The notes under the pieces: model-generated
What the model saw: only the letters and a program-made list of their open reading frames with translations
Told to the model about the DNA's origin: nothing
The model's database searches: none
Origin: an uncultured Burkholderiales bacterium
Lineage (GTDB): Bacteria > Pseudomonadota > Gammaproteobacteria > Burkholderiales > Burkholderiaceae_E
Assembly: GCA_903923345.1 (NCBI GenBank)
Contig: CAIXXI010000363.1
Location: 1 to 18,930, forward strand
Length of the DNA stretch: 18,930 bases
Reading direction: 5' to 3'
Part shown: positions 6,879-14,630 of the stretch, one piece after another
Layout: each line of letters begins with the position of its first letter
Numbering within the stretch: the first letter of the stretch is position 1
Program-made: the position numbers and the translations under genes

Positions 6879-7778
6879 TTAGCGCTGACGGCGGCTGATC
6901 TGCTGGAGCACATGCTGCTTGAACGCTTGTGCCAGGGGTGACAGCTTTTTGCCCGCCGGGTAAACGATGTGCCATGCCGACGGCAGCGGAAAGCCTTGCA
7001 CGTCGATCACGCTCACACCGTTTTCTTTTCGGTGCCCATGCAAGGCGTGCAGCGAGACCACGCCTAGGCCCAGTCCACCTGCCACCGACTCCTTGATGGC
7101 CTCGTTACTGCCCAGTTCCAGGCGCACATCGGGGCGGAACTTCTTCTGGCGGAAAAACTGGTCTCCCGCCATGCGCGTACCCGAGCCTTTTTCTCGAAAG
7201 ATGAAGCGATGCTGTGCCAGCTCATGCAGCGGCACTGCGTTGCGTCTGGCCAAAGGGTTCGAAGTGGATCCAATCACCACAATCGGGTTGGGCATGAAGG
7301 CCTCGTCACCCAGGTTCATGTCCTTGGGTGGCATGGACATGATGTACAGGTCATCCAGGTTGTCGCGCAGGCGTTGCACCACGCCGTCGCGGTTGAGGAT
7401 TTCCAGTGACACGTCGATGGCCGGGTGCTGCTTGCAAAAGCTGCCGATCAAGTGCGGCATGAAATATTTGGCGGTGCTGACCACCGCGACGCGCAGCTTG
7501 CCGCGCGCCAAGCCCTTGGCAGCATCCACGGTTTGCTCGAAGGCATCCCAGCTTTGGGCAATTGCGCGGGCGGTCAGCGCCAGCTCCTGACCCACCTCGG
7601 TCAGGTAGATCCGTTTTCCTACCACTTCAAACACCGGCATACCCACGGCCACAGCCATCTCCTTGAGCTGCATCGAGGCGGTGGGCTGGGTGACGTGCAT
7701 CACCTTGGCCGCTGCAGTCACGCTGCCGGTTTCGGCCAGAGCTAGAAACAGTCGCAATTGTCTGAAGCTGATATTCAT
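6879..7778 (-). CDS. LysR-family transcriptional regulator, CbbR/CmpR-like
   Basis: A 299-residue LysR-type regulator, normal length for the family. A winged helix-turn-helix occupies about residues 4-62 (FRQLRLFLALAETGSVTAAA, then VTQPTASMQLKEM). The effector-binding domain covers about 90-295. Segments such as KQHPAIDVSLEILNRDGVVQ and DNLDDLYIMSMPP resemble CbbR and CmpR, the regulators of carbon fixation and bicarbonate uptake genes. The gene is divergent from sbtA with 83 bases between the two starts, the classic LysR arrangement, so it very likely controls sbtA and itself. The start at 7778 has no strong Shine-Dalgarno, but MNISFRQLRLFLALAETGS is the expected N-terminus. The effector is unknown; in CbbR it is a Calvin-cycle metabolite or NADPH. 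Confidence 0.93.
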   Translation of the reverse strand: MNISFRQLRLFLALAETGSVTAAAKVMHVTQPTASMQLKEMAVAVGMPVFEVVGKRIYLTEVGQELALTARAIAQSWDAFEQTVDAAKGLARGKLRVAVVSTAKYFMPHLIGSFCKQHPAIDVSLEILNRDGVVQRLRDNLDDLYIMSMPPKDMNLGDEAFMPNPIVVIGSTSNPLARRNAVPLHELAQHRFIFREKGSGTRMAGDQFFRQKKFRPDVRLELGSNEAIKESVAGGLGLGVVSLHALHGHRKENGVSVIDVQGFPLPSAWHIVYPAGKKLSPLAQAFKQHVLQQISRRQR

Positions 7779-7800
7779 AGATTTTTATCTATATCTGATA
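7777..7800. promoter_or_regulatory. Candidate LysR operator in the LysR-sbtA gap
   Basis: Two overlapping AT-rich dyads lie right at the LysR start: atagat-tttt-atctat (7777-7792) and tatc-N7-gata (7786-7800). LysR regulators bind dyads of this general size (T-N11-A type) between divergent genes, so these are good candidates for the operator. The first dyad overlaps the LysR start codon, which would fit autorepression. Inferred; no footprint data. Confidence 0.45.
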
Positions 7801-7849
7801 GTGTGAGAATCGATTTTATATTTGACCCTTGAAATTCTATGATCCGGTC

Positions 7850-7855
7850 AAGGAG
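7850..7855 (+). promoter_or_regulatory. Shine-Dalgarno of sbtA
   Basis: AAGGAG lies six bases before the ATG at 7862. It decides that start against the in-frame TTG at 7829, which would lie upstream of this ribosome-binding site. Confidence 0.8.
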
Positions 7856-7861
7856 CACACC

Positions 7862-8872
7862 ATGCAAAACCTGATTGATCCTGCAATCCTCTTTTTCATC
7901 TTTGGCGTGCTGGCGGGTACCGTCAAGTCCAACCTCGAAATCCCGCCTGCCATCTCCCGCTTTCTTTCGCTTTACCTGTTGATGGCCTTGGGTCTCAAGG
8001 GCGGCTTTGCGCTGTCGCAATCGGGCCTCACGGCCAGCGTGGGCATCAGCTTAGCCGCCGCTGTTGCACTGGCAATCGTGATTCCACTGATCGGCTACTC
8101 CGTGCTGCGGCGCTTCGTGTCTGGCTTTGACGCGGCGGCTGTAGCGGCCACCTATGGCTCGGTGAGCGCGGTGACGTTTGTCACGGCGGTACAAACGCTG
8201 GAGAACCAGGGCGTGCCTTACGGTGGCCACATGGCGGCTGCGATGGCCTTGATGGAGTCACCCGCCATTATCCTGGCCGTGATCCTGGCCAATTCGCTGC
8301 GGCAAAAGTTGGCCTCGGGCGTGCCGCTGCAAGCGGGTGGCGTGGCTGCCTTGAACGGCGTAACTGCCTCTGCTCCGGGCGGGTCAGTGGGCAAGATCCT
8401 GCATGAATCCTTCACCGATGGTGCTCAGTTGCTGCTGCTAGGCGCGATGGTGATCGGGCTGATCACAGGCGACGCCGGTCAGGCCGCGATGGCCCCCTTC
8501 TCGGTGGACCTCTTCAAAGGCATGCTGGCATTTTTCCTGCTCGATATGGGCTTGATGGCCGCACGAAATCTGCCTCAGGTCAAAGGCCAATCGCCTGCGC
8601 TGATCGCCTATGCCGTGCTTGGCCCCCTGGTGCATGCCGCCCTGGCTTTAGGCCTGGCTTACATCCTGCGACTGAGCCCAGGCGATGGGGCCTTGCTCAT
8701 GGTGCTGGCCGCCAGTGCGTCCTACATCGCCGTGCCCGCCGTACTGCGCACTGCCTTGCCTGAAGCCAAACCTGCGCTGTATTTCGGACTGAGCCTGGGT
8801 TTGACCTTTCCGCTGAACATTGTGCTGGGCATTCCGGCCTACCTAGCGCTGGCACAGGCGCTGCTGAAATGA
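7862..8872 (+). CDS. sbtA: SbtA-family sodium-dependent bicarbonate permease
   Basis: A 336-residue polytopic membrane protein of the SbtA family, which in cyanobacteria imports bicarbonate with sodium. The N-terminus (MQNLIDPAILFFIFGVLAGT, then KSNLEIPPAISRFLSLYLL) and the GLKGGFALSQSGL segment are characteristic. Two halves of about five helices each are separated by a hydrophilic loop at about residues 142-184, the region that contacts SbtB in cyanobacteria. The second half carries FFLLDMGLMAARNL and AASASYIAVPAVLRTALPEA. The start is fixed by AAGGAG six bases upstream. It is controlled, by inference, by the divergent LysR gene. No sbtB or other PII-like gene follows; a terminator does. 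Many heterotrophic proteobacteria carry such a pair, and their true substrate is less certain than in cyanobacteria. Confidence 0.92.
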   Translation: MQNLIDPAILFFIFGVLAGTVKSNLEIPPAISRFLSLYLLMALGLKGGFALSQSGLTASVGISLAAAVALAIVIPLIGYSVLRRFVSGFDAAAVAATYGSVSAVTFVTAVQTLENQGVPYGGHMAAAMALMESPAIILAVILANSLRQKLASGVPLQAGGVAALNGVTASAPGGSVGKILHESFTDGAQLLLLGAMVIGLITGDAGQAAMAPFSVDLFKGMLAFFLLDMGLMAARNLPQVKGQSPALIAYAVLGPLVHAALALGLAYILRLSPGDGALLMVLAASASYIAVPAVLRTALPEAKPALYFGLSLGLTFPLNIVLGIPAYLALAQALLK

Positions 8873-8918
8873 CGGACGCGCGCAGTGTCACTCTCGGCTC
8901 ATGTCTGGTTCAATCCTC

Positions 8919-8962
8919 CGTACATCGGTCGGACCATTCCTTCAGTCGCCCAAGGATGTACG
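8919..8962. repeat. 8-bp inverted repeat downstream of sbtA
   Basis: Arms cgtacatc (8919-8926) and gatgtacg (8955-8962) flank 28 bases. The repeat lies between the sbtA stop and the candidate terminator. It may be part of a longer 3' structure; no function is evident. Confidence 0.25.
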
Positions 8963-8970
8963 CCTTTTTG

Positions 8971-9000
8971 AAAGGCCGGCAATCTAAAGGGGGCCTTTTT
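8971..9000 (+). terminator. Intrinsic terminator of sbtA
   Basis: A stem of aaaggcc (8971-8977) with ggccttt (8992-8998) around a 14-base loop runs directly into a T-tract (8996-9000). It is about 100 bases past the sbtA stop and separates sbtA from the DUF1800/DUF1501 unit. This is the most convincing intrinsic terminator in the window. Confidence 0.65.
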
Positions 9001-9053
9001 GCGCCTGCTGGTTCTGTCTGCGCTTTGCGTTCCTTCAATGGGTTCTGAGCCAA

Positions 9054-10856
9054 ATGCCCACGAAGCTGACTCCTGAATGCGGTTCAGCCCCGAATTCGCA
9101 GGCGATTGACCTGCCGGATACGGAGGCAGCCGCACCGTTTTCCAGGTTCGAGCCTCCCGCTTTCGGCGCCGCTGTCATCGCTGCGACTTCCGGGATGCTG
9201 TCGGCCTGCGGTGGTGCGGCGGGCGATGAGGCTGCAGGCGCACCCTTGGCGGCCGGCGCGAGTGGCCCGACCAGCAGCGGTGGTGTCACAGTTGGCTCGA
9301 ATGTCACGAATACTGTCACTGCGGCGGTTGCCCCGCTCGACTTGCCCGGTGCCTCGCGGTTCCTGGCGCAATCCACATTCGGCGCCAGCAAGGCCGAAAT
9401 CGCTCGCACCCAGCAGATGGGTGTGGATGCCTGGATCGATGAACAGTTTGCGATGCTGCCCGGCACGACCCATGTGCAGTGGCTGACGTCGAAGGGCTTC
9501 GACAATGCCTCCTTCAACTTCAGTTCGAGCGCCTTTGACAATTCCGTCTGGCGCGCATTTCTGTCAAGCCCTGACCAACTTCGACAGCGCATGGTCTTTG
9601 CGCTGTCGCAGATCCTGGTGGTCTCGATCGACGGCGTGAATTCGGCCTGGAAGTCGTTTTCGGTTGGCAATTATCTGGATGTGTTGGGCGCCAATGCCTT
9701 CGGCAATTTCCGCACGCTGCTCGAGCAGGTGACGCTGACCCCAGCGATGGGTGATTTCCTGAACATGCGAGGCAATCGCAAGGCTGATAGCACCGGTCGC
9801 TTGCCCGATGAAAACTATGCTCGCGAGCTGATGCAGCTGTTCACCATCGGCTTGTCACAGCTCAATCCAGACGGCAGCCTGCGCACGGCCGGTGGTCAGC
9901 CGCTCGACAGCTACGATCAGGATGATGTCACCGGACTCGCCCGCATTCTGACCGGCTGGGATTATCAAAGCGGCTATGACGGCACGCCGCCTCAATACAT
10001 TCTGCCGATGCAGCTCTATCCGGTGCGCCATGAGACCGGTGCGTCGACTTTTCTAGATGTGACCGTGCCAAGTGGCACCGACGGCACAGCCGCGCTGCGA
10101 ATCGCGCTCGATGCGCTGTTTACTCATCCGAATGTCGGCCCTTTCATCTCCCGCCAATTAATTCAGCGGCTGATCACCAGCAATCCTTCGGCGGCCTACA
10201 TCGGCCGCGTCGCAGCGGTCTTTGCCAACAATGGCGCAGGTATTCGTGGTGACATGAAGTCGCTGATTCGCGCCATCCTGACCGATGCTGAGGCCCGTAC
10301 CGCGCCGACCTCTATCGAGTCAGGACGCCTGGTTGAGCCGGTGCTGCGCTTTGCATTCTGGGCGCGCGCATTTGGTGTTTCATCCCCCTCAGGCGATTGG
10401 AAGCTTGGCAATCTGTCTGACCCGGCCACGCGCTTGGGGCAAAGCCCGGGACACAGTGCCAGTGTCTTCAATTTTTATCGTCCCGGTTACGTGCCGCCTA
10501 ATACCGCACTGGCGGCTGCATCGCTGGTTGCCCCGGAGCTGCAGATCACAACCGAGACCAGCGTCGCGGGCTATCTGAATTTCATGCAGTCGGTCGTGGG
10601 CAATCTGGCCGGCACGACTAACAGCGACTTGATCGTCGACTATGCCGCACTGCAAGCAATAGCCAACGATCCCAATGCCCTCGCCAGCGAAGTCGAGCTG
10701 ATCCTGGCTGGCAACCGCTTGAACGCGGCCAGCCGAACACTGATTCGAGAAGCCCTTGGACAGATGCCATCCGCGACATCAGCCAACCTGCTCGATCGTG
10801 TGAAAGTGGCCATCTTGCTGACACTGGCGACGCCCGAATTCATGGTTCTGCGTTAG
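9054..10856 (+). CDS. DUF1800 family protein, probable exported lipoprotein
   Basis: A 600-residue DUF1800 protein of unknown biochemical function. The conserved domain runs from about residue 100 to the C-terminus, with family signatures RFLAQSTFGASKAEIAR, RQRMVFALSQILV, NYARELMQLFTIGLSQLNPD, DVTGLARILTGW, FISRQLIQRLI and the terminal LATPEFMVLR. An LSAC lipobox at residues 49-52 is followed by a Gly/Ala/Ser-rich linker, suggesting a lipid-anchored protein. The N-terminus is odd, however: about 35 polar and acidic residues precede a hydrophobic stretch with few positive charges. A stop at 8985 closes the frame upstream, and no ATG, GTG or TTG lies between it and 9054. The DUF1501 gene begins nine bases after its stop; the two families are regularly paired, so they likely act together at the cell surface. 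Confidence 0.9.
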   Translation: MPTKLTPECGSAPNSQAIDLPDTEAAAPFSRFEPPAFGAAVIAATSGMLSACGGAAGDEAAGAPLAAGASGPTSSGGVTVGSNVTNTVTAAVAPLDLPGASRFLAQSTFGASKAEIARTQQMGVDAWIDEQFAMLPGTTHVQWLTSKGFDNASFNFSSSAFDNSVWRAFLSSPDQLRQRMVFALSQILVVSIDGVNSAWKSFSVGNYLDVLGANAFGNFRTLLEQVTLTPAMGDFLNMRGNRKADSTGRLPDENYARELMQLFTIGLSQLNPDGSLRTAGGQPLDSYDQDDVTGLARILTGWDYQSGYDGTPPQYILPMQLYPVRHETGASTFLDVTVPSGTDGTAALRIALDALFTHPNVGPFISRQLIQRLITSNPSAAYIGRVAAVFANNGAGIRGDMKSLIRAILTDAEARTAPTSIESGRLVEPVLRFAFWARAFGVSSPSGDWKLGNLSDPATRLGQSPGHSASVFNFYRPGYVPPNTALAAASLVAPELQITTETSVAGYLNFMQSVVGNLAGTTNSDLIVDYAALQAIANDPNALASEVELILAGNRLNAASRTLIREALGQMPSATSANLLDRVKVAILLTLATPEFMVLR

Positions 10857-10865
10857 GCCCAGACA

Positions 10866-12302
10866 ATGAAAAATTCTGCCACTCGCCGTGAATTCATGCG
10901 CCGAACGGCCGGCCTGTCGCTCGCCGGAGCCGCTGCGCCCTGGACGCTCAATCTGGCGGCCGTCTCGCAAGCCGCAGCCCAGACCGCTGACGACTACAAA
11001 GCGCTGGTGTGCATCTTTCTGTCTGGTGGCAACGACTTTGCCAACACGGTCATTCCCTTTGATACCGCCGGCTATGGGGAATATGCCGCGATCCGACCGA
11101 CACTCGCCACACCACAGACCTCGCTGATCGGCCTGAACTCGATTAACGCGCCCGACGGGCGTCGATACGCGCTCGCGCCGCAGCTCACCACCTCGCCGTC
11201 GACATCGGCGTTGACGCTCAAGTCGCTCGCTGATCTGTTCAACGGTGGGCAGCTCGGCGTGCTGCTCAATATCGGCACGCTGGTTCGCCCAACGACCAAG
11301 GCGCAATACAGAGCCAAATCGGTGGCGCTGCCACCCAAGCTTTTTTCTCACAATGACCAGACATCGTTCTGGCAGTCGTCGCGCCCTGAAGGGGGCACCG
11401 TCGGTTGGGGCGGCAGCATGGCCGACCTGATCGCCTCGGGCAATGGCAACTCGACCTTCAGCTGTATGAGTGTGTCCGGCAATGCGGTCTTTCTGGCTGG
11501 CAGCTCGACCGTGCAATACCAAGTCAGTAGCAGCGGCGCAGTTGCGGTCAACAACATTGCCCGATCGAATTCGCTCAATCCCAGGCTCTACAACTCGACG
11601 GCTGCGGCCAGGGCGCTCAAGGAGATGGTCACGGGCTATGGCGGCGCCAACCTGCTCGAGAAGGAATACACCCGTGTGGTCGCACGATCGATTGTCGCCG
11701 AGGAGTCGCTGCGTCAGGCGCTCGGAGAGCAACTTGTCACTGCCTTTGGGTCAGTTGACAGCCAAGGTAATGCGATTGCGAATCCGCTTGCAAACCAGCT
11801 CAAGATGGTCGCCCGGACCATCGAGGCGCGCAGCGGGCTGGGCGCAAAGCGTCAGGTGTTTTTCGTGAGTCTCGGTGGCTTCGATCTGCACGACGACTTG
11901 CTTCAGAGACATCCGCTTTTGCTGCAACAGGTGAACGACGCGATGTCGCAGTTCTATGCCGCGACGGTCGAGCTGGGCGTGGAGAATCAGGTGACGACCT
12001 TTACCGCGAGCGACTTCGGTCGAACCGCGATCTCAAATGGTGACGGCTCCGACCATGGCTGGGGCAGTCATCACTTCGTGATGGGGGGCGCGGTCAAGGG
12101 ACGCACGCTCTTTGGCACACCGCCTGTGCTGGCGAATAACGGACCTGACGACGTGGGTCAGGGCAGGTTGTTGCCCTCAACCTCGGTTGATCAGTTGGCA
12201 GCCACACTCGCGACCTGGTTCGGCGTGTCGGGGGCTGACCTGCCGCGGGTGGTCCCCAGCATCAACAACTACTCGCAGAAGGATCTGGGTCTTTTTCTCT
12301 GA
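10866..12302 (+). CDS. DUF1501 family protein with Tat signal peptide
   Basis: A 478-residue DUF1501 protein, related in fold to the alkaline phosphatase/sulfatase group; its activity is not established. The N-terminus carries a twin-arginine signal: TRREFMRRTAGLSLAGAAAP, with cleavage likely after the Ala-rich stretch near residue 38. It should therefore be folded in the cytoplasm before export. Family segments include ALVCIFLSGGNDFANTVIP near the start, FFVSLGGFDLHDDL, TASDFGRTAISNGDGSDHGW at about 379-398, and FVMGGAVKG. The Asp and His residues in these stretches could bind metal. It follows the DUF1800 gene after nine bases and is surely co-transcribed. The last residues of the gene face a convergent small gene 35 bases away. 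Family assignment is strong; function is open. Confidence 0.92.
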   Translation: MKNSATRREFMRRTAGLSLAGAAAPWTLNLAAVSQAAAQTADDYKALVCIFLSGGNDFANTVIPFDTAGYGEYAAIRPTLATPQTSLIGLNSINAPDGRRYALAPQLTTSPSTSALTLKSLADLFNGGQLGVLLNIGTLVRPTTKAQYRAKSVALPPKLFSHNDQTSFWQSSRPEGGTVGWGGSMADLIASGNGNSTFSCMSVSGNAVFLAGSSTVQYQVSSSGAVAVNNIARSNSLNPRLYNSTAAARALKEMVTGYGGANLLEKEYTRVVARSIVAEESLRQALGEQLVTAFGSVDSQGNAIANPLANQLKMVARTIEARSGLGAKRQVFFVSLGGFDLHDDLLQRHPLLLQQVNDAMSQFYAATVELGVENQVTTFTASDFGRTAISNGDGSDHGWGSHHFVMGGAVKGRTLFGTPPVLANNGPDDVGQGRLLPSTSVDQLAATLATWFGVSGADLPRVVPSINNYSQKDLGLFL

Positions 12303-12337
12303 CCTGACTCAGGCTTGACCATAGAGCCCAGATTCAA

Positions 12338-12667
12338 TCAGGCCCTGGGCAATCTCATGGCCTTCTCCAGAACAGCCCGTGCAGCGGCCTCGGACTGAAC
12401 GGAGGCTTCCAGGTTTGAGCGGCACAAGCCGGCCGCTTCGTAGGTCAAGTTCTCGTACAGATCAGACAAGGCCGGGAAGACATCCATCAGGCGCTTGAGC
12501 GTCTCGTCAGTTTCGATCCGCTTGAGTTCGACGATCAGCTTTTGGACGATCGACTGATACTGCGTCGCATCGACCGTACTGGATCGATCGAAGCGCTCGA
12601 GCAGTTGCGCAAGCGTAAACAGCGTCACCAGACGCGGTGGAATCTCGATGCGGGTGGTCGGTTGCAT
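12338..12667 (-). CDS. Small helical protein of unknown function
   Basis: A 109-residue protein I do not recognise. The start at 12667 (MQPTTRIEIPPRLVTLFTLA) is supported by the purine-rich AGGGAAGG five bases upstream (12673-12680 on the complement); the frame extends further upstream, but that part overlaps the monooxygenase and is unlikely to be coding. The sequence looks almost wholly alpha-helical and amphipathic (LAQLLERFDRSSTVDATQYQ, LIVELKRIETDETLKRLMDV, EAAARAVLEKAMRL), with no signal peptide or membrane segment, so a soluble cytoplasmic helical bundle is likely. It lies 79 bases downstream of the monooxygenase on the same strand and could share its transcript. Function unknown; a role tied to the monooxygenase would be a guess. 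Confidence 0.75.
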   Translation of the reverse strand: MQPTTRIEIPPRLVTLFTLAQLLERFDRSSTVDATQYQSIVQKLIVELKRIETDETLKRLMDVFPALSDLYENLTYEAAGLCRSNLEASVQSEAAARAVLEKAMRLPRA

Positions 12668-12746
12668 AGGTGCCTTCCCTGGGATTCGGAGAGCCGATCC
12701 TTCTGAGATGGCGCGTTGCCGCCTGTTTTCAAGTCCCTTTGGCTGA

Positions 12747-14588
12747 TCAGGCGCCCAGCTGCATTCTGATCTGAAGCGCCAGATAGCGGGAATAGATGCG
12801 GCATTGAGCCAGGCTGCCTGCAGTGAACCACAGGCCCGGCTGAGCCGTGGGGCGCCACATATTGCGAACCTCGCCGTCGTGGTCCAGACCCCAGACTTCA
12901 CCGACGCGATCGGCCACCGCATCCCCCAACGCACGGCGCACCACTTCGTTCGGGTTGTAATAGCCGGTGGCGGTCACCAAAAGATCCGCGCCGATCACGG
13001 TGCCGTCCTTCATTTTCACGCCCTCGGGCACGAAGCAATCGATGTCTGAGTACTGGATGAGTCCGATCTTGCCGTCTGCGATGAGGTCAGAGCAGCCAAC
13101 GTTGAAGTAATACCCGCCGCCACGGCGCAGGTACATCATCTGAAAGCCGGTGTCGTCTTCGCCTGCGGTGAGCCTGAAGCCGCTTGCCGCCAGTCGGTCG
13201 AGCAGGGGTTGATCCACCTGCTTCGAGAGGGCAGTGAAGATCTTGTAGGCCTCGAGGAGCACCGGATAGGGCATGGCGGTGGCGAGCAGGTCGCTGTCAT
13301 CGATCGGCATGCCCTCGGTGTAGAGCGAATACACCCGTTGAGCCTGACGCAGGCTCACGACGTGCGTTGGGCTGCGCTGAATCATGCTCACCTTCACGCC
13401 GTGCGAATGCAGGTCCTGCGCCACATCATGGGCGCTGTTACCCGTCCCAAGCACCAGGGCGCGTTTGCCATGCCAGTGGCGTCCGTCGTTGAAGTCGCCC
13501 GAGTGCATGACCGTGCCACGGAAGTCATCGAGCCCAGGGGCTTGAACCCGTTTCGGGATGGCGCTCACGCCGCAGGCGAACACCAGGTGTCTCGGGCGAA
13601 TCGTGCGGACGCTGCCGTCTGCGCGCCGGATGCTCAGCGTCCACCGATGTTCTGCTTCGTCCCAATGGCCATCGGTGAGTTCGGTCTGTGTCCAGCAGTT
13701 GATTTCGAGGCTCTCAACATAGGACTCGAACCAGTTGGCCAGTTTGTCCTTGGGGATGAACGTGGGCCAGGTCGGCGGGAAGGGCATGTAGGGCAGGTGG
13801 TTCACATGCACTTCGTTGTGCAAGGTGAGGGAGTGATAGCGCTGGCGCCAGTTGTCGCCGATGCGTGACTCGCGGTCGATGACCAGAGTGTCCACGCCTG
13901 CGGTGCTCAATCTCGCAGCGATCGAAAGCCCGGCCTGGCCGGCGCCAATGATCAGCACATCCGGATCATGGTCCACATATGCGCGAGCCTGGTTGCGGCG
14001 GTCAAGCCAGTTCTCACCACCAAATTCCCGGCTGCTGTCGAGGGCCTGCTCGCGGCTCAGGCCCCGCCGGTCATCACCGTGCAAGGCGTTGAGGGCGGTG
14101 ACCAGGACCCAGGCGCGCACACCGCCTGGACCCTGAGGATCTGCGATGGCGCGCAGCACGCCCGACCCGATCCCCTGCGCGGTTCGAAAATCCAGGATGG
14201 CTTCAAGCACCTCACGGCCTGCGCGGGTGACCCAGCGCGCAGGCGTTCGACCGGCCGCAAGCGTCAACTCACCCGGAGCGCTGTGGTTGAGGCACCCTGC
14301 GAGCGTGCGAGCAATGTCGGCCTGACCGCTCACGGTGCCGATGCTGCCTGTGAAGGCAACCAGGTCGCGCCAGTGGCCGTCCGCGACGAAGAGCGCGACA
14401 GCGGCATTGACGTCCCGGCCTGCAATCGCAGCGTTGAAGGCCTGCAGCCATTCGGTGGCCGCACGGGTGGCTTCCATCGAGCCCACAGGGGCAATCGACG
14501 ATGGCGCGGTGACTGCGGTGTCCATCATCTCGAACGGGGCAGCGGTGACCGCCGAGGCGGTGGCTAAGCGGGGCGCAACAGCTGACAT
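12747..14588 (-). CDS. Flavin-containing monooxygenase with N-terminal NTF2-like region
   Basis: A 613-residue FAD- and NADPH-dependent monooxygenase or related oxidoreductase. Residues 40-165 resemble an NTF2/SnoaL-like domain (TEWLQAFNAAIAGRDVNAAV, then LFVADGHWRDLVAF). The FAD-binding GAGQAG is at 215-220, followed by an acidic end of strand at DTLVIDRE. An FMO-type fingerprint, FRGTVMHSGDF, is at 356-366, the NADPH site GTGNSA at 381-386 and the ATGYYNPN motif near 541. The reaction would be oxygen insertion at a soft heteroatom or a carbonyl of a small substrate, which cannot be named. Proteins of about 600 residues with this domain order are known in bacteria and fungi, so the fusion is not new. 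The start ATG has only a weak ribosome site; later in-frame ATGs (residues 21, 22, 38) are possible. Confidence 0.92.
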   Translation of the reverse strand: MSAVAPRLATASAVTAAPFEMMDTAVTAPSSIAPVGSMEATRAATEWLQAFNAAIAGRDVNAAVALFVADGHWRDLVAFTGSIGTVSGQADIARTLAGCLNHSAPGELTLAAGRTPARWVTRAGREVLEAILDFRTAQGIGSGVLRAIADPQGPGGVRAWVLVTALNALHGDDRRGLSREQALDSSREFGGENWLDRRNQARAYVDHDPDVLIIGAGQAGLSIAARLSTAGVDTLVIDRESRIGDNWRQRYHSLTLHNEVHVNHLPYMPFPPTWPTFIPKDKLANWFESYVESLEINCWTQTELTDGHWDEAEHRWTLSIRRADGSVRTIRPRHLVFACGVSAIPKRVQAPGLDDFRGTVMHSGDFNDGRHWHGKRALVLGTGNSAHDVAQDLHSHGVKVSMIQRSPTHVVSLRQAQRVYSLYTEGMPIDDSDLLATAMPYPVLLEAYKIFTALSKQVDQPLLDRLAASGFRLTAGEDDTGFQMMYLRRGGGYYFNVGCSDLIADGKIGLIQYSDIDCFVPEGVKMKDGTVIGADLLVTATGYYNPNEVVRRALGDAVADRVGEVWGLDHDGEVRNMWRPTAQPGLWFTAGSLAQCRIYSRYLALQIRMQLGA

Positions 14589-14630
14589 GGTGGGGCGTCT
14601 CTGAGAAGGTGTGGAATGTCAGGAATCAGC

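Noticed and set aside
8873..9053. A small gene or sbtB remnant downstream of sbtA
   Set aside because: I read the gap and found only an inverted repeat and a terminator; no frame resembled a PII-like protein.
9084..9670. Overlapping minus- and plus-strand frames inside the DUF1800 gene
   Set aside because: They are frame shadows; the DUF1800 domain signatures lie in one continuous plus-strand frame.
10779..11732. 317-codon minus-strand frame opposite DUF1800/DUF1501
   Set aside because: It is rich in Arg, Gly and Gln with no recognisable domain, and lies wholly within well-supported coding sequence on the other strand.
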